Source: Psychroflexus tropicus DSM 15496
GTDB lineage: Bacteria; Bacteroidota; Bacteroidia; Flavobacteriales; Flavobacteriaceae
NCBI RefSeq assembly: GCF_000378765.1
Contig: NZ_KB905342.1
Coordinates: forward strand, 496,001-560,000
Direction of reading: 5' to 3'
Length of the DNA: 64,000 bases
The notes under the pieces are model-generated. The model made no database searches. It saw only the letters and a list, made by a program, of their open reading frames with translations, and had not been told where the DNA came from. This document shows, piece after piece, positions 24,847 to 35,054 of the stretch. A program made the position numbers and the translations under genes. Each line of letters begins with the position of its first letter. Position 1 is the first letter of the stretch.

Positions 24847-26135
24847 TGAGCTCTGAAGTCCTCATTATTATCTTGTGTTTACTCCTTTCGGCTTTTTTTT
24901 CTGGAATGGAAATAGCCTTTGTCTCCTCCAATAAAGTTCATATTGAGCTTCAGAAAAACAAGACAGACCTCATTGCGAGTGTTCTCAAAACCTTAACCAA
25001 AAAGCCATCAAAGTTTATCGCTACGATGCTTGTTGGTAACAATATAGCTTTAGTTGTTTACGGGTTTTTTATGGGAGACCTCATTATGAAATGGTTTACA
25101 ACTATGCAGCCAGTTCAAAATGAATTTCTAAGTTATCTCATCACGGATGCCAGCCTATTTACACAAACTTTAATTTCTACATTAGTCATCCTCTTTACTG
25201 CAGAGTTTCTTCCTAAAGTGTTTTTCCAGATTTACGCTAACGTCTTGCTAAAGGTATTTAGTCTTCCTGCCTTTGTATTTTATTACCTTTTTAGCTTTGT
25301 CTCCAGCTTTGTGATTTGGGTATCTGATATAATTCTTAAAAATATTTTCAAGATTGAAGGCGATAAAGTTCAGCTCAATTTCAGTAAGGTTGAACTTGGG
25401 GATTACATCAATGAACAAATGGAAACCTTAGAGTCTAAAGAGGATGTTGATTCTGAGATCCAAATCTTTCAAAACGCTCTTCAGTTTTCAGATGTGAAAG
25501 CTCGTGAAGTGATGATTCCTCGTAATGAGATTGTTGCTGTAGATATATCTGAAGACACCAAAAATCTAACTGAAATCTTTACAAAAACCGGGCTATCTAA
25601 GCTTCTGGTTTACAAAGAAAGCAACGATGATATCGTTGGCTACATCCATTCTTTCGAAATGTTTCGACAACCTAAAGATATACAGAGTATATTAATGCCA
25701 GTAGTATTTGTACCAGAAACCATGTTGGTGAAAGAGATTTTAAATTCGTTAATCAAAAAGCGAAAAAGTATTGCTGTAGTGGTAGATGAATATGGTGGAA
25801 CAAGTGGTATGATGACCGTAGAAGATATTGTTGAAGAACTTTTTGGGGAGATTGAAGATGAGCACGACTCCGTTATTTTGGTTGAAGAAATTATTAGAGA
25901 TAATGTGTTTAAATTTTCTGCAAGACTGGATGTGGATTACATCAACGAAAAATATGATTTAAACCTTCCTGAAAGTGAAAACTACGAAACTTTAGGAGGG
26001 ATGATCGTTAACACCACAGAAGAAATTCCCGATGAAGGCGAAGAGGTGCGCATAGATCATTTCACCATAAAAATTATTGAGGCTTCTAATAAAAAAATTG
26101 AACTCGTATCTGTGAAGGTGGACACCGGTGAATAG
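24846..26135 (+). CDS. CNNM/CorC-type membrane protein (hemolysin family, DUF21 + CBS)
   Basis: The 429-residue protein has a DUF21/CNNM membrane domain with four helices (about 1-160), a pair of CBS domains (about 205-330, with REVMIPRNEI and VVVDEYGGTSGMMTVEDI) and a C-terminal CorC/HlyC domain (about 345-429). The family handles magnesium or cobalt efflux in bacteria, despite the hemolysin label. It is coupled to the small gene upstream. A 141-base gap follows before the PpiD-like gene. Confidence 0.9.
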   Translation: MSSEVLIIILCLLLSAFFSGMEIAFVSSNKVHIELQKNKTDLIASVLKTLTKKPSKFIATMLVGNNIALVVYGFFMGDLIMKWFTTMQPVQNEFLSYLITDASLFTQTLISTLVILFTAEFLPKVFFQIYANVLLKVFSLPAFVFYYLFSFVSSFVIWVSDIILKNIFKIEGDKVQLNFSKVELGDYINEQMETLESKEDVDSEIQIFQNALQFSDVKAREVMIPRNEIVAVDISEDTKNLTEIFTKTGLSKLLVYKESNDDIVGYIHSFEMFRQPKDIQSILMPVVFVPETMLVKEILNSLIKKRKSIAVVVDEYGGTSGMMTVEDIVEELFGEIEDEHDSVILVEEIIRDNVFKFSARLDVDYINEKYDLNLPESENYETLGGMIVNTTEEIPDEGEEVRIDHFTIKIIEASNKKIELVSVKVDTGE

Positions 26136-26276
26136 CGTTCAAAATAGAAGTCTTTTCCTCTTGTCCAGATGTGTTTTTCTACTTTGTTAATTGAAATAAA
26201 TATTTTGAACAACAAGGTTTTATATATGGGCTAATTATCTTATTTTCGCCCCCTATATTTCTTAAAATATCCTAAA

Positions 26277-28370
26277 ATGGCAATACTTAGTAAAATTAGA
26301 GAACGTACAGTTTTTCTTATAGTTATCATCGCTTTAGCACTTTTTGCTTTTGTGTTGACAGACTTGTTTAGAAACGGTGGCTTTACCTCAGATAAAGCGT
26401 CAAATACTGTGGGTGTAGTTGGTGATGAAGAGATCGGTAGAGAAGAATTTGCTGCCGAAGTTGAAACTATTGTACAACAAAGCCAGGGAAGAGTGAGTTC
26501 ACTACAAGCTGCTAAGCAAGCGTGGGAAAATAACTTAAGAAGAAAACTGCTTAAGCAGGAGTTTGAAAAGTTAGGTCTGGAAGTTGGTGCCGATCAAATA
26601 ACTGATGCCATGGCAGAACAACTTGCTGGAGATCCTAGATTTTCTAATGAAGCTGGCTTTTTTGATGAAGCAAAATTGAAGCAATTTATTGCAGAATTAA
26701 AGGTGACTTCACCAGAGCAATACCAACAATGGATGAATTTCGAACAATCTATGGAGGTGAATGCCAAATCTCAGCTTTACTTCAATATGGTAAGAGCTGG
26801 TGTTCAGGCTACCCTTTTAGAAGGACAGCAGGTGTACCATCAGGAAAACGATAACCTGACCTTTGAATTCGTAAAAATTCCTTTTAACAAAGCTGATGAT
26901 GTTGAAATCTCTAAAGCAGATATTCAAGATTACATCAATGCTCATAAAGAACGTTTTCAGCAAGAAGCTAAAAGAAACATTGAATACGTTTCTTTTAACG
27001 AAGAGCCTTCTGAAGATGATAATGCAGCTGTAAAGTCTGAAATTGAAAAATTGATATCTGGCGAAGAACAAAATTTCAATACAACAGATAACGTTGAAGA
27101 GTTTTTAGCAGTTAATTCTGAAACTCCCTTCAACGATAACTATATTTTTGAATACAACGTGCAAGGAGAATTTGCTGAAGAACTTCTCAATTTAGATCTT
27201 AATGAGGTGTATGGGCCTTATTTTGAAAACGAAAACTATAAGTTGACAAAACTTCTGGAAAGATCCCAAAAACCAGATTCTGTAAAGACTAGTCACATAC
27301 TAGTAACTTATGATGGGACTCGGGTAGATGGTTCAGTGACCAGAACACAGGAAGAGGCTAAGAGTCTTGCTGATAGCCTTACCACAGTAATCAAAAGAGA
27401 TCCTAGTAAATTTTCAGAATTAGCTTCAGAATTTTCTTCAGATCGACAAAGTGCGGCCAATGGAGGAGATTTAGATTGGATTACTTATGGAGCTTTAGTG
27501 CCAGCATTTAATGATTATGTTTTTGACGAAGCTAGAGTTGATAGTTATGGGGTCGTTGAAACAGATTTCGGATATCACGTAATTTACGTGGAAGATAGAA
27601 CTTCACCTAAAGATGTGATTAAGTTGGCGACAGTGACAAAAACTGTTGAGCCTTCAGAAAAAACATTAAACGAATTATATCGTGCTGCTAGTAAGTTTGA
27701 GCTAGCTGCTAAGGAAGGAGATTTCCGCGCCGAAGCAGATTCTCTTAATAAAACAGTGAAACCTGTTAATGGTATCAATAAGCTAGACGAAAGTATTCCA
27801 GGTGCAGGCAGACAACGATCCATCGTAAAGTGGGCTTTCGAAGAAGAAACTAAAGTAGGTGACGTCAAAAGCTTTGATACTGGAAGTGGTTATATTGTAG
27901 CCAGAGTAACTAAGAAAAGCAAGAAAGGATTAATGAGTCCTGAAGAAGCTTCTGCTGTAGTCACACCAATTCTAAAAAAACAGAAACAAGCTGAACAGAT
28001 CAAATCTGAGATTACAGGTACAGACTTGACTTCTATTGCTTCAAGTTTTGGAGTCACTAAACAAAAGGCTAGCTCAATTAACATGAGCAACCCTATTGTT
28101 CCAGGTGCTGGTAGAGAGCCTAAAATAGTTGGAGCTGCCTTTGCAATGCAAGAGGGAAATACCTCTCAGCCTTTACAGGGGAATACAGGGGTGTATGTCA
28201 TTCAACTTTTAGAAAAGAATGAAGCACAGCCGCTTCCATCTTACAGGGGTGTAGCAAAAGAAGAAACCGAAAAGAGAACACGTTCTCTGATGAATCCTAG
28301 AACAAGTCCTATCATTGAAGCTTTGAAAAACAGCAAGGAGATAGAAGATAACAGACACCTTATTTATTAA
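26277..28370 (+). CDS. ppiD: PpiD/SurA-type periplasmic peptidyl-prolyl isomerase
   Basis: The 697-residue protein is anchored by one N-terminal helix (about residues 11-31), with a SurA-N-like chaperone region next (about 45-250), a rotamase (PpiC) domain (about 335-440; KTSHILVTYDG and NGGDLDWITYGALVPAFNDY) and a second, degenerate parvulin-like part near the C-terminus. It is expected to help newly exported outer-membrane proteins fold at the periplasmic face of the inner membrane. It may have its own promoter in the 141-base gap, although no exact -7 box was found. A hairpin terminator follows. Confidence 0.88.
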   Translation: MAILSKIRERTVFLIVIIALALFAFVLTDLFRNGGFTSDKASNTVGVVGDEEIGREEFAAEVETIVQQSQGRVSSLQAAKQAWENNLRRKLLKQEFEKLGLEVGADQITDAMAEQLAGDPRFSNEAGFFDEAKLKQFIAELKVTSPEQYQQWMNFEQSMEVNAKSQLYFNMVRAGVQATLLEGQQVYHQENDNLTFEFVKIPFNKADDVEISKADIQDYINAHKERFQQEAKRNIEYVSFNEEPSEDDNAAVKSEIEKLISGEEQNFNTTDNVEEFLAVNSETPFNDNYIFEYNVQGEFAEELLNLDLNEVYGPYFENENYKLTKLLERSQKPDSVKTSHILVTYDGTRVDGSVTRTQEEAKSLADSLTTVIKRDPSKFSELASEFSSDRQSAANGGDLDWITYGALVPAFNDYVFDEARVDSYGVVETDFGYHVIYVEDRTSPKDVIKLATVTKTVEPSEKTLNELYRAASKFELAAKEGDFRAEADSLNKTVKPVNGINKLDESIPGAGRQRSIVKWAFEEETKVGDVKSFDTGSGYIVARVTKKSKKGLMSPEEASAVVTPILKKQKQAEQIKSEITGTDLTSIASSFGVTKQKASSINMSNPIVPGAGREPKIVGAAFAMQEGNTSQPLQGNTGVYVIQLLEKNEAQPLPSYRGVAKEETEKRTRSLMNPRTSPIIEALKNSKEIEDNRHLIY

Positions 28371-28391
28371 GGGTCCAACTATATGATTTTT

Positions 28392-28428
28392 AAAACCGGA
28401 GCTGTACCTCGTATAGCATCGGTTTTTT
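28392..28428 (+). terminator. Rho-independent terminator of the PpiD-like gene
   Basis: Stem AAAACCG (28392-28398) and CGGTTTT (28420-28426), extended inside by GCT/AGC, with a T run after the right arm. It lies 22 bases after the stop. Confidence 0.7.
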
Positions 28429-28517
28429 TATACCTCATTTTTAAAATTAAGTGAAGAACATTACCTTAAGCATGATGAGTTTTAGAATAAGCTTTTGAAG
28501 GCATATTAGACCAACGA

Positions 28518-29432
28518 TTACAAGGCCATTTGCTGGTAAGAAAGTATGGTCTCAAGACCCTTTTTTTCAAAATAAGATGTTGGGTTGTGTTGAGATAAGA
28601 CCATGATAAAATCTCCACCCCAGGCCCCGAGGCTTTTGATAGCGCCGTCAAAATCAGAAAACTTAGAGGATTTGATAGTATTCATTTGTAACACTTTTGA
28701 AAGCAGGTTTTCGTGCTGTTCCAAAATATACTGGGCTTCCTCCAAAGATGAGACCTGTAGAAACTGATGAGTAAGTTGATCTACTTTAGAAATAATAGCG
28801 TTTAGATCCTTAGGGGGATTAGCTCTGTAATGTATAATGGCAGATCTGCTATTTTGCTTTTGTCCCAAGTGTACAAAATAGGTGTAAGGCTTGATGGCAT
28901 CTGGAAAAGAGGCAGATTCAATTTTAGGTTGCTTATTCTTTACCAGTTGAAAGCAAAGTGCAGAAGCTGACATGGCACAGGCAATATCATAGCCACTTCC
29001 ACCAAAAGTGAGTTTCAACAGCTGATAGGCATCCACATTAGCCCATTGAGCAAGGTTTGAAATAAGCGTTGAGGAACTACCAAGTCCCCATTCTTTTGGG
29101 AACTCAAGTCTGGTTTCGAAGTCAAAATTTGATTTTAAAGCCTCTGGATTTAATTGATCTATTGCCAACAAGATTTCGAATAATCGAGCTTCGGGTTCAG
29201 ATTTCCCTATATTCATCTTAGAAAGGACCTCATGCATCTTAAATTCTAAGTTCAGCCAAATTTGATTTTTATCATCATAACTGGTCCAACTGGAGTTTAA
29301 GTTTTGGGTGGCAGTCGCATGTAAGGTCTGCCCAAACTTGCAAGGTATGGCCAAGGCTTTGGCTCCGTCTAATACCAAATACTCTCCGGTTAGCAATAAT
29401 TTTCCGTGACTGTAAAAGGTTTCTGTGTGCAC
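28518..29432 (-). CDS. GHMP-family kinase of the mevalonate pathway
   Basis: The 304-residue protein has GKLLLTGEYLVLDGAKALA near residue 10 (GHMP N-terminal substrate loop), EWGLGSSSTLISNLAQW near 112-128 (ATP-binding P-GLGSSS) and a GGSGYDIACAMSAS block near 146. Such kinases include mevalonate, phosphomevalonate and diphosphomevalonate enzymes; motifs alone do not fix which. The start is GTG and overlaps the stop of HMG-CoA reductase (TAGTG), so the two are translated in series. The pairing makes a mevalonate-pathway step the best assignment. Confidence 0.8.
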   Translation of the reverse strand: MHTETFYSHGKLLLTGEYLVLDGAKALAIPCKFGQTLHATATQNLNSSWTSYDDKNQIWLNLEFKMHEVLSKMNIGKSEPEARLFEILLAIDQLNPEALKSNFDFETRLEFPKEWGLGSSSTLISNLAQWANVDAYQLLKLTFGGSGYDIACAMSASALCFQLVKNKQPKIESASFPDAIKPYTYFVHLGQKQNSRSAIIHYRANPPKDLNAIISKVDQLTHQFLQVSSLEEAQYILEQHENLLSKVLQMNTIKSSKFSDFDGAIKSLGAWGGDFIMVLSQHNPTSYFEKKGLETILSYQQMAL

Positions 29433-30742
29433 TAGGAGCGTAATTTTTCAAGTAATTGAATGACTTCTGAATGAGTAACCGTGTGGGTTTTAAAATAGTC
29501 TACAGCTTTGTTACGTTCTTCTTCATTGGCTTCAAACTGATTCAAGATATTCATCAGATGCATTTTCATATGTCCTTTTTGGATCCCGGTGGTGACCAAC
29601 GAGTTGACAGCTGCAAAATTTTGGGCCAATCCTGCAACAGCAGTGATTTTCATTAATTTTTCTGCCGATGGATGTCCTAAAGCGCCTAGAGATAATTTCA
29701 CCAGTGGGTGTAAGCTTGTTAAGCCGCCGATGGTTCCTAATGCTAAAGGAAGCTCGATCCAAAACCTGAATACATCCTCTTTAACAGTTACATGAGTTAA
29801 ACTACTGTACTGTCCGTTTCTTGCTGCATAAGCATGAACGCCTGCTTCTATAGCTCTAAAATCATTACCCGTGGCCAAAACCACTGCATCAATTCCGTTC
29901 ATGATGCCTTTATTATGAGTGACTGCTCTGTAGGGTTCTATTTCTGCAATTCTGATAGCTTGGGAAAATTTTTTCGCGAATTCTTGCGCTTCTTTTTCAG
30001 TTTCACCTAGCTGACTTACAGGACAGGATACTTCCGCTCTCACCAGACATTCTGGAACGTAATTAGATAAGATACACATAATCACTTCTGGATAAATCGC
30101 ACGAGTTGCAAAGGCTTCATAAGTTGTCGCCTCTTTTTCCAGAGTTTGACCAAATTGTTCCAGACACGAATTGATGAAATTGGCTCCCATGGCGTCTACA
30201 GTTTCAAAGGTGCAATACAGCTGGTAATAATTATCCAGCTCATTGGTTTTATCTATAAGCACGATGTCTTTAATACCACCACCTCGCTTCTCCATATTTT
30301 TAGTAATGGAAGCCGTCTCTGTTAAAAATTTAGATTTATTGCTTTCAAAGAAGGCTTCTAGATCTTTAGGCTCTCCTTTAAAATTGAAATGAACATGACC
30401 CACTTTGGTTGTTCCTATAACTTTGGTTTTAAAACCACCTTTATCCAGCCAGAACTTTGCAGCCTTACTTGCTGCAGCGATAACGGAACTTTCTTCGATA
30501 GCCATAGGGATGGCATAAAGATCTCCATCGATGCTGAAATTAGGTGCGATCCCTAATGGGAGGTAGTAATTGGATATGGTGTTTTCTGTAAACTCGTCGT
30601 GGAGTTTCTGAAGTTTTTCATCTGAATTCCAGTACTGCTTAATAATTCTTTTAGCAGAAGGATAATCCGATAGATAGTGTTCTTCGAGCCAGTCTATTTT
30701 TTCAGGTTTGGACAACTTTGAGAAGCCAGAAATTTGTGACAT
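29432..30742 (-). CDS. mvaA: Hydroxymethylglutaryl-CoA reductase, class II
   Basis: The 436-residue protein resembles the class II (Pseudomonas mevalonii-type) enzyme: ENTISNYYLPLGIAPNF near residue 55 with the catalytic Glu, a DAMGANFIN block near 185, THNKGIMNGIDAVVLATGND with the catalytic Lys, and a late GIQKGHMKMH with the catalytic His. The enzyme interconverts HMG-CoA and mevalonate. The label 'degradative' is often transferred from the Pseudomonas enzyme, but pairing with a GHMP kinase implies isoprenoid synthesis. It is first in its operon, with a good promoter at 30767-30794. Confidence 0.92.
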   Translation of the reverse strand: MSQISGFSKLSKPEKIDWLEEHYLSDYPSAKRIIKQYWNSDEKLQKLHDEFTENTISNYYLPLGIAPNFSIDGDLYAIPMAIEESSVIAAASKAAKFWLDKGGFKTKVIGTTKVGHVHFNFKGEPKDLEAFFESNKSKFLTETASITKNMEKRGGGIKDIVLIDKTNELDNYYQLYCTFETVDAMGANFINSCLEQFGQTLEKEATTYEAFATRAIYPEVIMCILSNYVPECLVRAEVSCPVSQLGETEKEAQEFAKKFSQAIRIAEIEPYRAVTHNKGIMNGIDAVVLATGNDFRAIEAGVHAYAARNGQYSSLTHVTVKEDVFRFWIELPLALGTIGGLTSLHPLVKLSLGALGHPSAEKLMKITAVAGLAQNFAAVNSLVTTGIQKGHMKMHLMNILNQFEANEEERNKAVDYFKTHTVTHSEVIQLLEKLRS

Positions 30743-30766
30743 TAGAATCTTTTAAAAGATGAATAA

Positions 30767-30794
30767 CAAAGATACACTTCATAATTAATAACAA
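30767..30794 (-). promoter_or_regulatory. Promoter of the mvaA-GHMP kinase operon
   Basis: On the minus strand TTG (30792-30794) is followed after 17 bases by TATCTTTG (30767-30774), a full match to the Bacteroidota consensus. It lies 24 bases upstream of the ATG at 30742. Confidence 0.65.
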
Positions 30795-30944
30795 ACTTGA
30801 ATCTCAGATTTCAATTTTCTGATATCGCTTAGGCAGCTTTTGCACCTTATGACCTTTCAAATCAAATATAGATTGGAGTTTTAATAAAAAAAGTAAGTGA
30901 TTTTTGGTCTTTTTTTAGTAAAATTGACCCTCAAATTGAAAACC

Positions 30945-33134
30945 ATGAAAAGTCAGAACCTTGTATTTAGTTTCATTGTCATCTTATTCATAAGTCTAGC
31001 ATCACCAAATTATGCTCAAACCAAACAGATTACCCTTGAGGATATTTGGAGTGGAGAGTTTAGCCAGGAGCGTATGCAAAACTTACAGTCATTGAAAGAC
31101 GGTAAATCCTACATCGTACAGGACTATGACAGAGCATCTCAAAACATGAGCGTAGATATTTTCAGCTATGAAACTGGCGAAAAAACTGGGACCATGTTTA
31201 GCAGTCAATCTATTCCTGGTCTTTCGATTTTTCAGACCTTTCAACTAAGTGAAGATGAGAAAAAGGTCATCTTAGGCACCGAAGTAGAATCAATTTTTAG
31301 AAGGTCCAGAAGAGGGGTGTATTATGTGTATGATTTGAATAACAAGTCTCTAGTTAAAATTGATGAGGTTAAAATTCAGTCACCGAGTTTTTCACCTAAA
31401 GGCAATAAAGTAGCCTATGTAAAGGATAATAATATATTTGTAATGAGTTTGGACACCAAATCTACAGTCCAAATCACTACCGATGGAGTGAAGAATAAAA
31501 TCATCAATGGAGTAACGGATTGGGTGTATGAAGAAGAATTTGCTTTTGTAAGAGCTTTTGAATGGAGTCCAGGCGGCGATAAAATTGCTTATTTAAAATT
31601 TGATGAAAGCGAAGTAAAGGAGTTCTCAATGGATCTCTATGGTTCATATGGCCGAGATTTATATCCTACTCAGGAGGTTTTCAAGTACCCCAAAGCAGGG
31701 GAGGATAACGCCAAAGTAAGTCTTCATCTTTTTGATTTTGACTCCGAAACAAATTCAAAGATTGACTTAGGAGAGTACGAATATCTTCCAAGATTAAACT
31801 GGACTCAGGATGAAAACCTTTTCAGTGTTCAAACTTTAAACAGATACCAGAACGAGTTAAAATTATTTCTTGTTAATGCAGACACCAAAACACCTGAGCT
31901 TGTCTTAACTGAAAAGGATAATGCCTACGTCGATGTGACAGACGATTTAACCTTTTTAAACAATAATAGCTTTATCTGGACCAGTGAAAAGGATGGCTGG
32001 AAGCATATTTACCATTATGCACAAGACGGTAGATTGATCAATCAGGTTACGGATGGAGCCTGGGAGGTTACCAATTACTATGGTTTTGACGATACGTCTG
32101 GAAGAATTTATTTCCAAAGTACAGAAAACGGAAGTGTTAACCGAGATGTCTACTCTGTTTTGGCTAATGGTAAAAACAAACTAAGACTAACCCGTAAAAC
32201 AGGAACCCACCGTGCAGATTTTAGTGCAGACTTCACCTATTTCGTCAACACCTTTACCAATACATCAACCCCAGCGGTCTACACTTTACATAAAGCCAGC
32301 AACGGAGAACTGGTAAGAGAGATCAAGGATAATTCAGCTTTGCTAGATAAGCTTGACAATTATGAGCTTTCTAAAAAAGAGTTATCTACCATTCAAATTA
32401 ATGGCAATGAGTTAAACACCTGGATGATTAAGCCACCCAACTTTAATCCTGAGAACACCTATCCATTATTGATGTTTCAGTATTCTGGACCAGGCTCTCA
32501 GTCGGTTTCTAACACCTTTTTTGGCACCAATGATTACTGGTACCAGATGCTTGCACAGCAAGGATATATCGTAGCCTGCGTAGACGGAAGAGGAACAGGT
32601 TATAAAGGCCGGGACTTTAAAAAAGTAACGCAAAAAGAACTTGGTAAATATGAACTTGAAGATCAAATTTCATCTGCGAAATATTTTGGAAATAAGCCCT
32701 TTATTGATGCTAGCAGAATAGGAATTTGGGGTTGGAGTTATGGCGGATTTATGGCTTCCAATGCCATGTTTCAGGCCAATGACGTTTTCAAAACAGCTAT
32801 CGCTGTGGCGCCTGTCACGAGCTGGAGATTTTATGATACGGTGTATACCGAACGTTACATGACCACGCCTCAGGAAAATGCCTCTGGATACGACGATAAC
32901 TCACCAATTACACACGTCGATAAATTCGATAAAGGCAACTATTTATTGATTCATGGTAGTGCAGATGATAATGTGCACGTTCAGAATACCATGCAGCTTA
33001 TTGAAGCTTTGGTACAGGCCAACAAGCAATTTGACTGGAGAATCTATCCAGACAAAAATCACGGTATCTATGGCGGTAATACCCGTCTTCACCTCTATAC
33101 ATTAATGACTAATTTTATTAAAGAAAACTTATAG
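30945..33134 (+). CDS. Dipeptidyl peptidase IV-type S9 serine peptidase
   Basis: From the ATG at 30945 the protein is 729 residues with a signal peptide ending at about NYAQ; the in-frame GTG at 30897 would add a poor N-terminus. A DPP IV beta-propeller (about 80-440) with the double-Glu motif in WVYEEEFAF (about 188) precedes the hydrolase domain. The nucleophile is Ser598 in GWSYGG, with Asp in HGSADDNVH and His in DKNHGIYGG. It removes X-Pro dipeptides from the N-terminus of peptides, and the transporter gene starting six bases later fits uptake of the products. Confidence 0.93.
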   Translation: MKSQNLVFSFIVILFISLASPNYAQTKQITLEDIWSGEFSQERMQNLQSLKDGKSYIVQDYDRASQNMSVDIFSYETGEKTGTMFSSQSIPGLSIFQTFQLSEDEKKVILGTEVESIFRRSRRGVYYVYDLNNKSLVKIDEVKIQSPSFSPKGNKVAYVKDNNIFVMSLDTKSTVQITTDGVKNKIINGVTDWVYEEEFAFVRAFEWSPGGDKIAYLKFDESEVKEFSMDLYGSYGRDLYPTQEVFKYPKAGEDNAKVSLHLFDFDSETNSKIDLGEYEYLPRLNWTQDENLFSVQTLNRYQNELKLFLVNADTKTPELVLTEKDNAYVDVTDDLTFLNNNSFIWTSEKDGWKHIYHYAQDGRLINQVTDGAWEVTNYYGFDDTSGRIYFQSTENGSVNRDVYSVLANGKNKLRLTRKTGTHRADFSADFTYFVNTFTNTSTPAVYTLHKASNGELVREIKDNSALLDKLDNYELSKKELSTIQINGNELNTWMIKPPNFNPENTYPLLMFQYSGPGSQSVSNTFFGTNDYWYQMLAQQGYIVACVDGRGTGYKGRDFKKVTQKELGKYELEDQISSAKYFGNKPFIDASRIGIWGWSYGGFMASNAMFQANDVFKTAIAVAPVTSWRFYDTVYTERYMTTPQENASGYDDNSPITHVDKFDKGNYLLIHGSADDNVHVQNTMQLIEALVQANKQFDWRIYPDKNHGIYGGNTRLHLYTLMTNFIKENL

Positions 33135-33139
33135 ACTCT

Positions 33140-35053
33140 ATGGAAGCCACAGTTAAACCAGCATATCAAAAAGAGCTATTTGGCCATCCAGCAGGTCTTT
33201 ATATTTTATTTTTTACAGAGTTATGGGAGCGTTTTTCCTACTATGGAATGCGTGCTATTCTTACCTTATATATGTTAGCCAAAGTAAGCTCAGATAATCC
33301 TGGCCTTGGCTGGGAAGAGGGTAAAGCTTTAGCCACATACGGCTGGTATACCATGTTGGTTTATGTCGTATCTATTCCCGGAGGGATTATAGCCGACAAA
33401 ATACTAGGACAAAAGAAATCAGTGATGATTGGTGGTTGGTTGCTTGTGGCTGGTCACGGTGTGCTTTCGATCGAACAAGACTGGGCCTTTTTTAGCGGGC
33501 TTTTACTCATCGTTTTAGGGGTTGGGATGTTGAAACCCAATATTTCTACGATGGTAGGAGGACTTTACAAAGAGGGAGATCCCCGACGAGATAAAGGCTT
33601 CTCAATCTTTTATATCGGTATAAATGTTGGTGCTGCAGTAGCTGCTATTTTAGTAGGTCTTGTAGCTAAAGAATATGGCTGGCATTACGGATTTGGACTG
33701 GCTGCCATTGGTATGGTCTTAGGCCAGTTGGTCTATATCTTTGGTCAGCGGTATTTAACGCATGTAGGCAATAAGCCTAGTAGCCTGATCGACGCAGACG
33801 AACAATCGGTCTCTATTAAAGAAATTTTCCAACGCATGCTGTCTACCAAAAAGTCACTAGCAGTGGTTATTCTCTTAGTGGCACTTTCTTTTGTCATTCC
33901 TATTCAATTCATGGAAACCGAGGTGACCGCCTATATTATATTCTTTATTTTCTTATCAGTTGTCGTTGGCTTTATGATGACGGTTTTCGAAGATTTGAAT
34001 GGTAAAGTAGAGAAAGATCGTTTTATAGTTCTGTTGCTTTCTTTCTTAATTGTGATTGTATTCTGGGGAGCTTTTGAACAGGCAGGAGGTTTGCTAAACA
34101 TCTATGCTCAACAAAAAACAGATCGCTTTTTACCAGCCTTTGATTATACAGTTCCAGCAGCCTTTTTCCAATCGCTCAATCCGTCTTATATCATCATTTT
34201 TGGTATTCCGGTAGCTGGATTTTGGGCCTGGATGAAGCGTAACGGTAAAGAAGCCTCTTCCATTTTTAAAATGGCGATGGGAGTTATTATCATGGGACTG
34301 GGTTTTGTGTTTATGGTCTTTGCGACTATGGATTATGAAGCCAACGGTGAATCTGCAATTTACTGGCTCATTTTTGCTTATCTGTTACATACTATCGGGG
34401 AACTATCAGCCTCACCAGTAGCCCTTTCATTTATCACTAAACTTGCGCCACTGCGTTATGGAGCTTTAATGATGGGACTGTATTTTGCTGCAACCGGCTT
34501 AGGGAATAAAGTGGCCGGTATTATTGGAGAATCATCTCAAGCCGAACGAATTAACATCGAGTTGTCTTCCACTCAAGAAGAACTTAAGCGTTTTGTGCCG
34601 AATCATGAAGCTGATAGTACCTTCATCAGTAATAAAGCTTTTACGCTAGATACCAAGCTTTACATTAATGCTTCAGATGAACTTATTTTTGAGGAAGTAA
34701 CTACAGGTGAAAAAATAAATTCGCTTTTTACCTATCAGGGAGAAAATGCTCAACAAGAGCTTAGAGATAGAATTGACACTTATTCACCCTCTGAAGAAGA
34801 CAAATTACTCACCTTTCTAAAATTCGATTATAAAGAAGGGAATTATGTAGGTAGAGTAGATGTAGATCAGTTTCAGACAGATTTAGAATTTAAGACCTTT
34901 TCTGGGATTATTGTCTTTACTGTAGCTTTCGGTGTTCTTGTGATATTACTTCTCAAACCATTGAAACGATTAACGCATGGAGCCGAAGAAAAAGAAATTG
35001 AAGGTTTGGAAGCAGAAGGCTTCGAGCTTGCAGATGATGAAGTAAAAAAATAG
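33140..35053 (+). CDS. POT-family proton-dependent oligopeptide transporter
   Basis: The 637-residue protein has the POT signature TELWERFSYYGMRAILTLYM (residues 21-40, with the ExxER proton-coupling motif) and about 12-14 membrane helices. An unusual hydrophilic stretch of about 120 residues (about 470-590), predicted to be outside the bilayer, is inserted before the last helix. The family imports di- and tripeptides with protons. The gene follows the DPP IV gene by five bases, forming a peptide-cutting and uptake pair. Confidence 0.92.
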   Translation: MEATVKPAYQKELFGHPAGLYILFFTELWERFSYYGMRAILTLYMLAKVSSDNPGLGWEEGKALATYGWYTMLVYVVSIPGGIIADKILGQKKSVMIGGWLLVAGHGVLSIEQDWAFFSGLLLIVLGVGMLKPNISTMVGGLYKEGDPRRDKGFSIFYIGINVGAAVAAILVGLVAKEYGWHYGFGLAAIGMVLGQLVYIFGQRYLTHVGNKPSSLIDADEQSVSIKEIFQRMLSTKKSLAVVILLVALSFVIPIQFMETEVTAYIIFFIFLSVVVGFMMTVFEDLNGKVEKDRFIVLLLSFLIVIVFWGAFEQAGGLLNIYAQQKTDRFLPAFDYTVPAAFFQSLNPSYIIIFGIPVAGFWAWMKRNGKEASSIFKMAMGVIIMGLGFVFMVFATMDYEANGESAIYWLIFAYLLHTIGELSASPVALSFITKLAPLRYGALMMGLYFAATGLGNKVAGIIGESSQAERINIELSSTQEELKRFVPNHEADSTFISNKAFTLDTKLYINASDELIFEEVTTGEKINSLFTYQGENAQQELRDRIDTYSPSEEDKLLTFLKFDYKEGNYVGRVDVDQFQTDLEFKTFSGIIVFTVAFGVLVILLLKPLKRLTHGAEEKEIEGLEAEGFELADDEVKK

Positions 35054-35054
35054 T

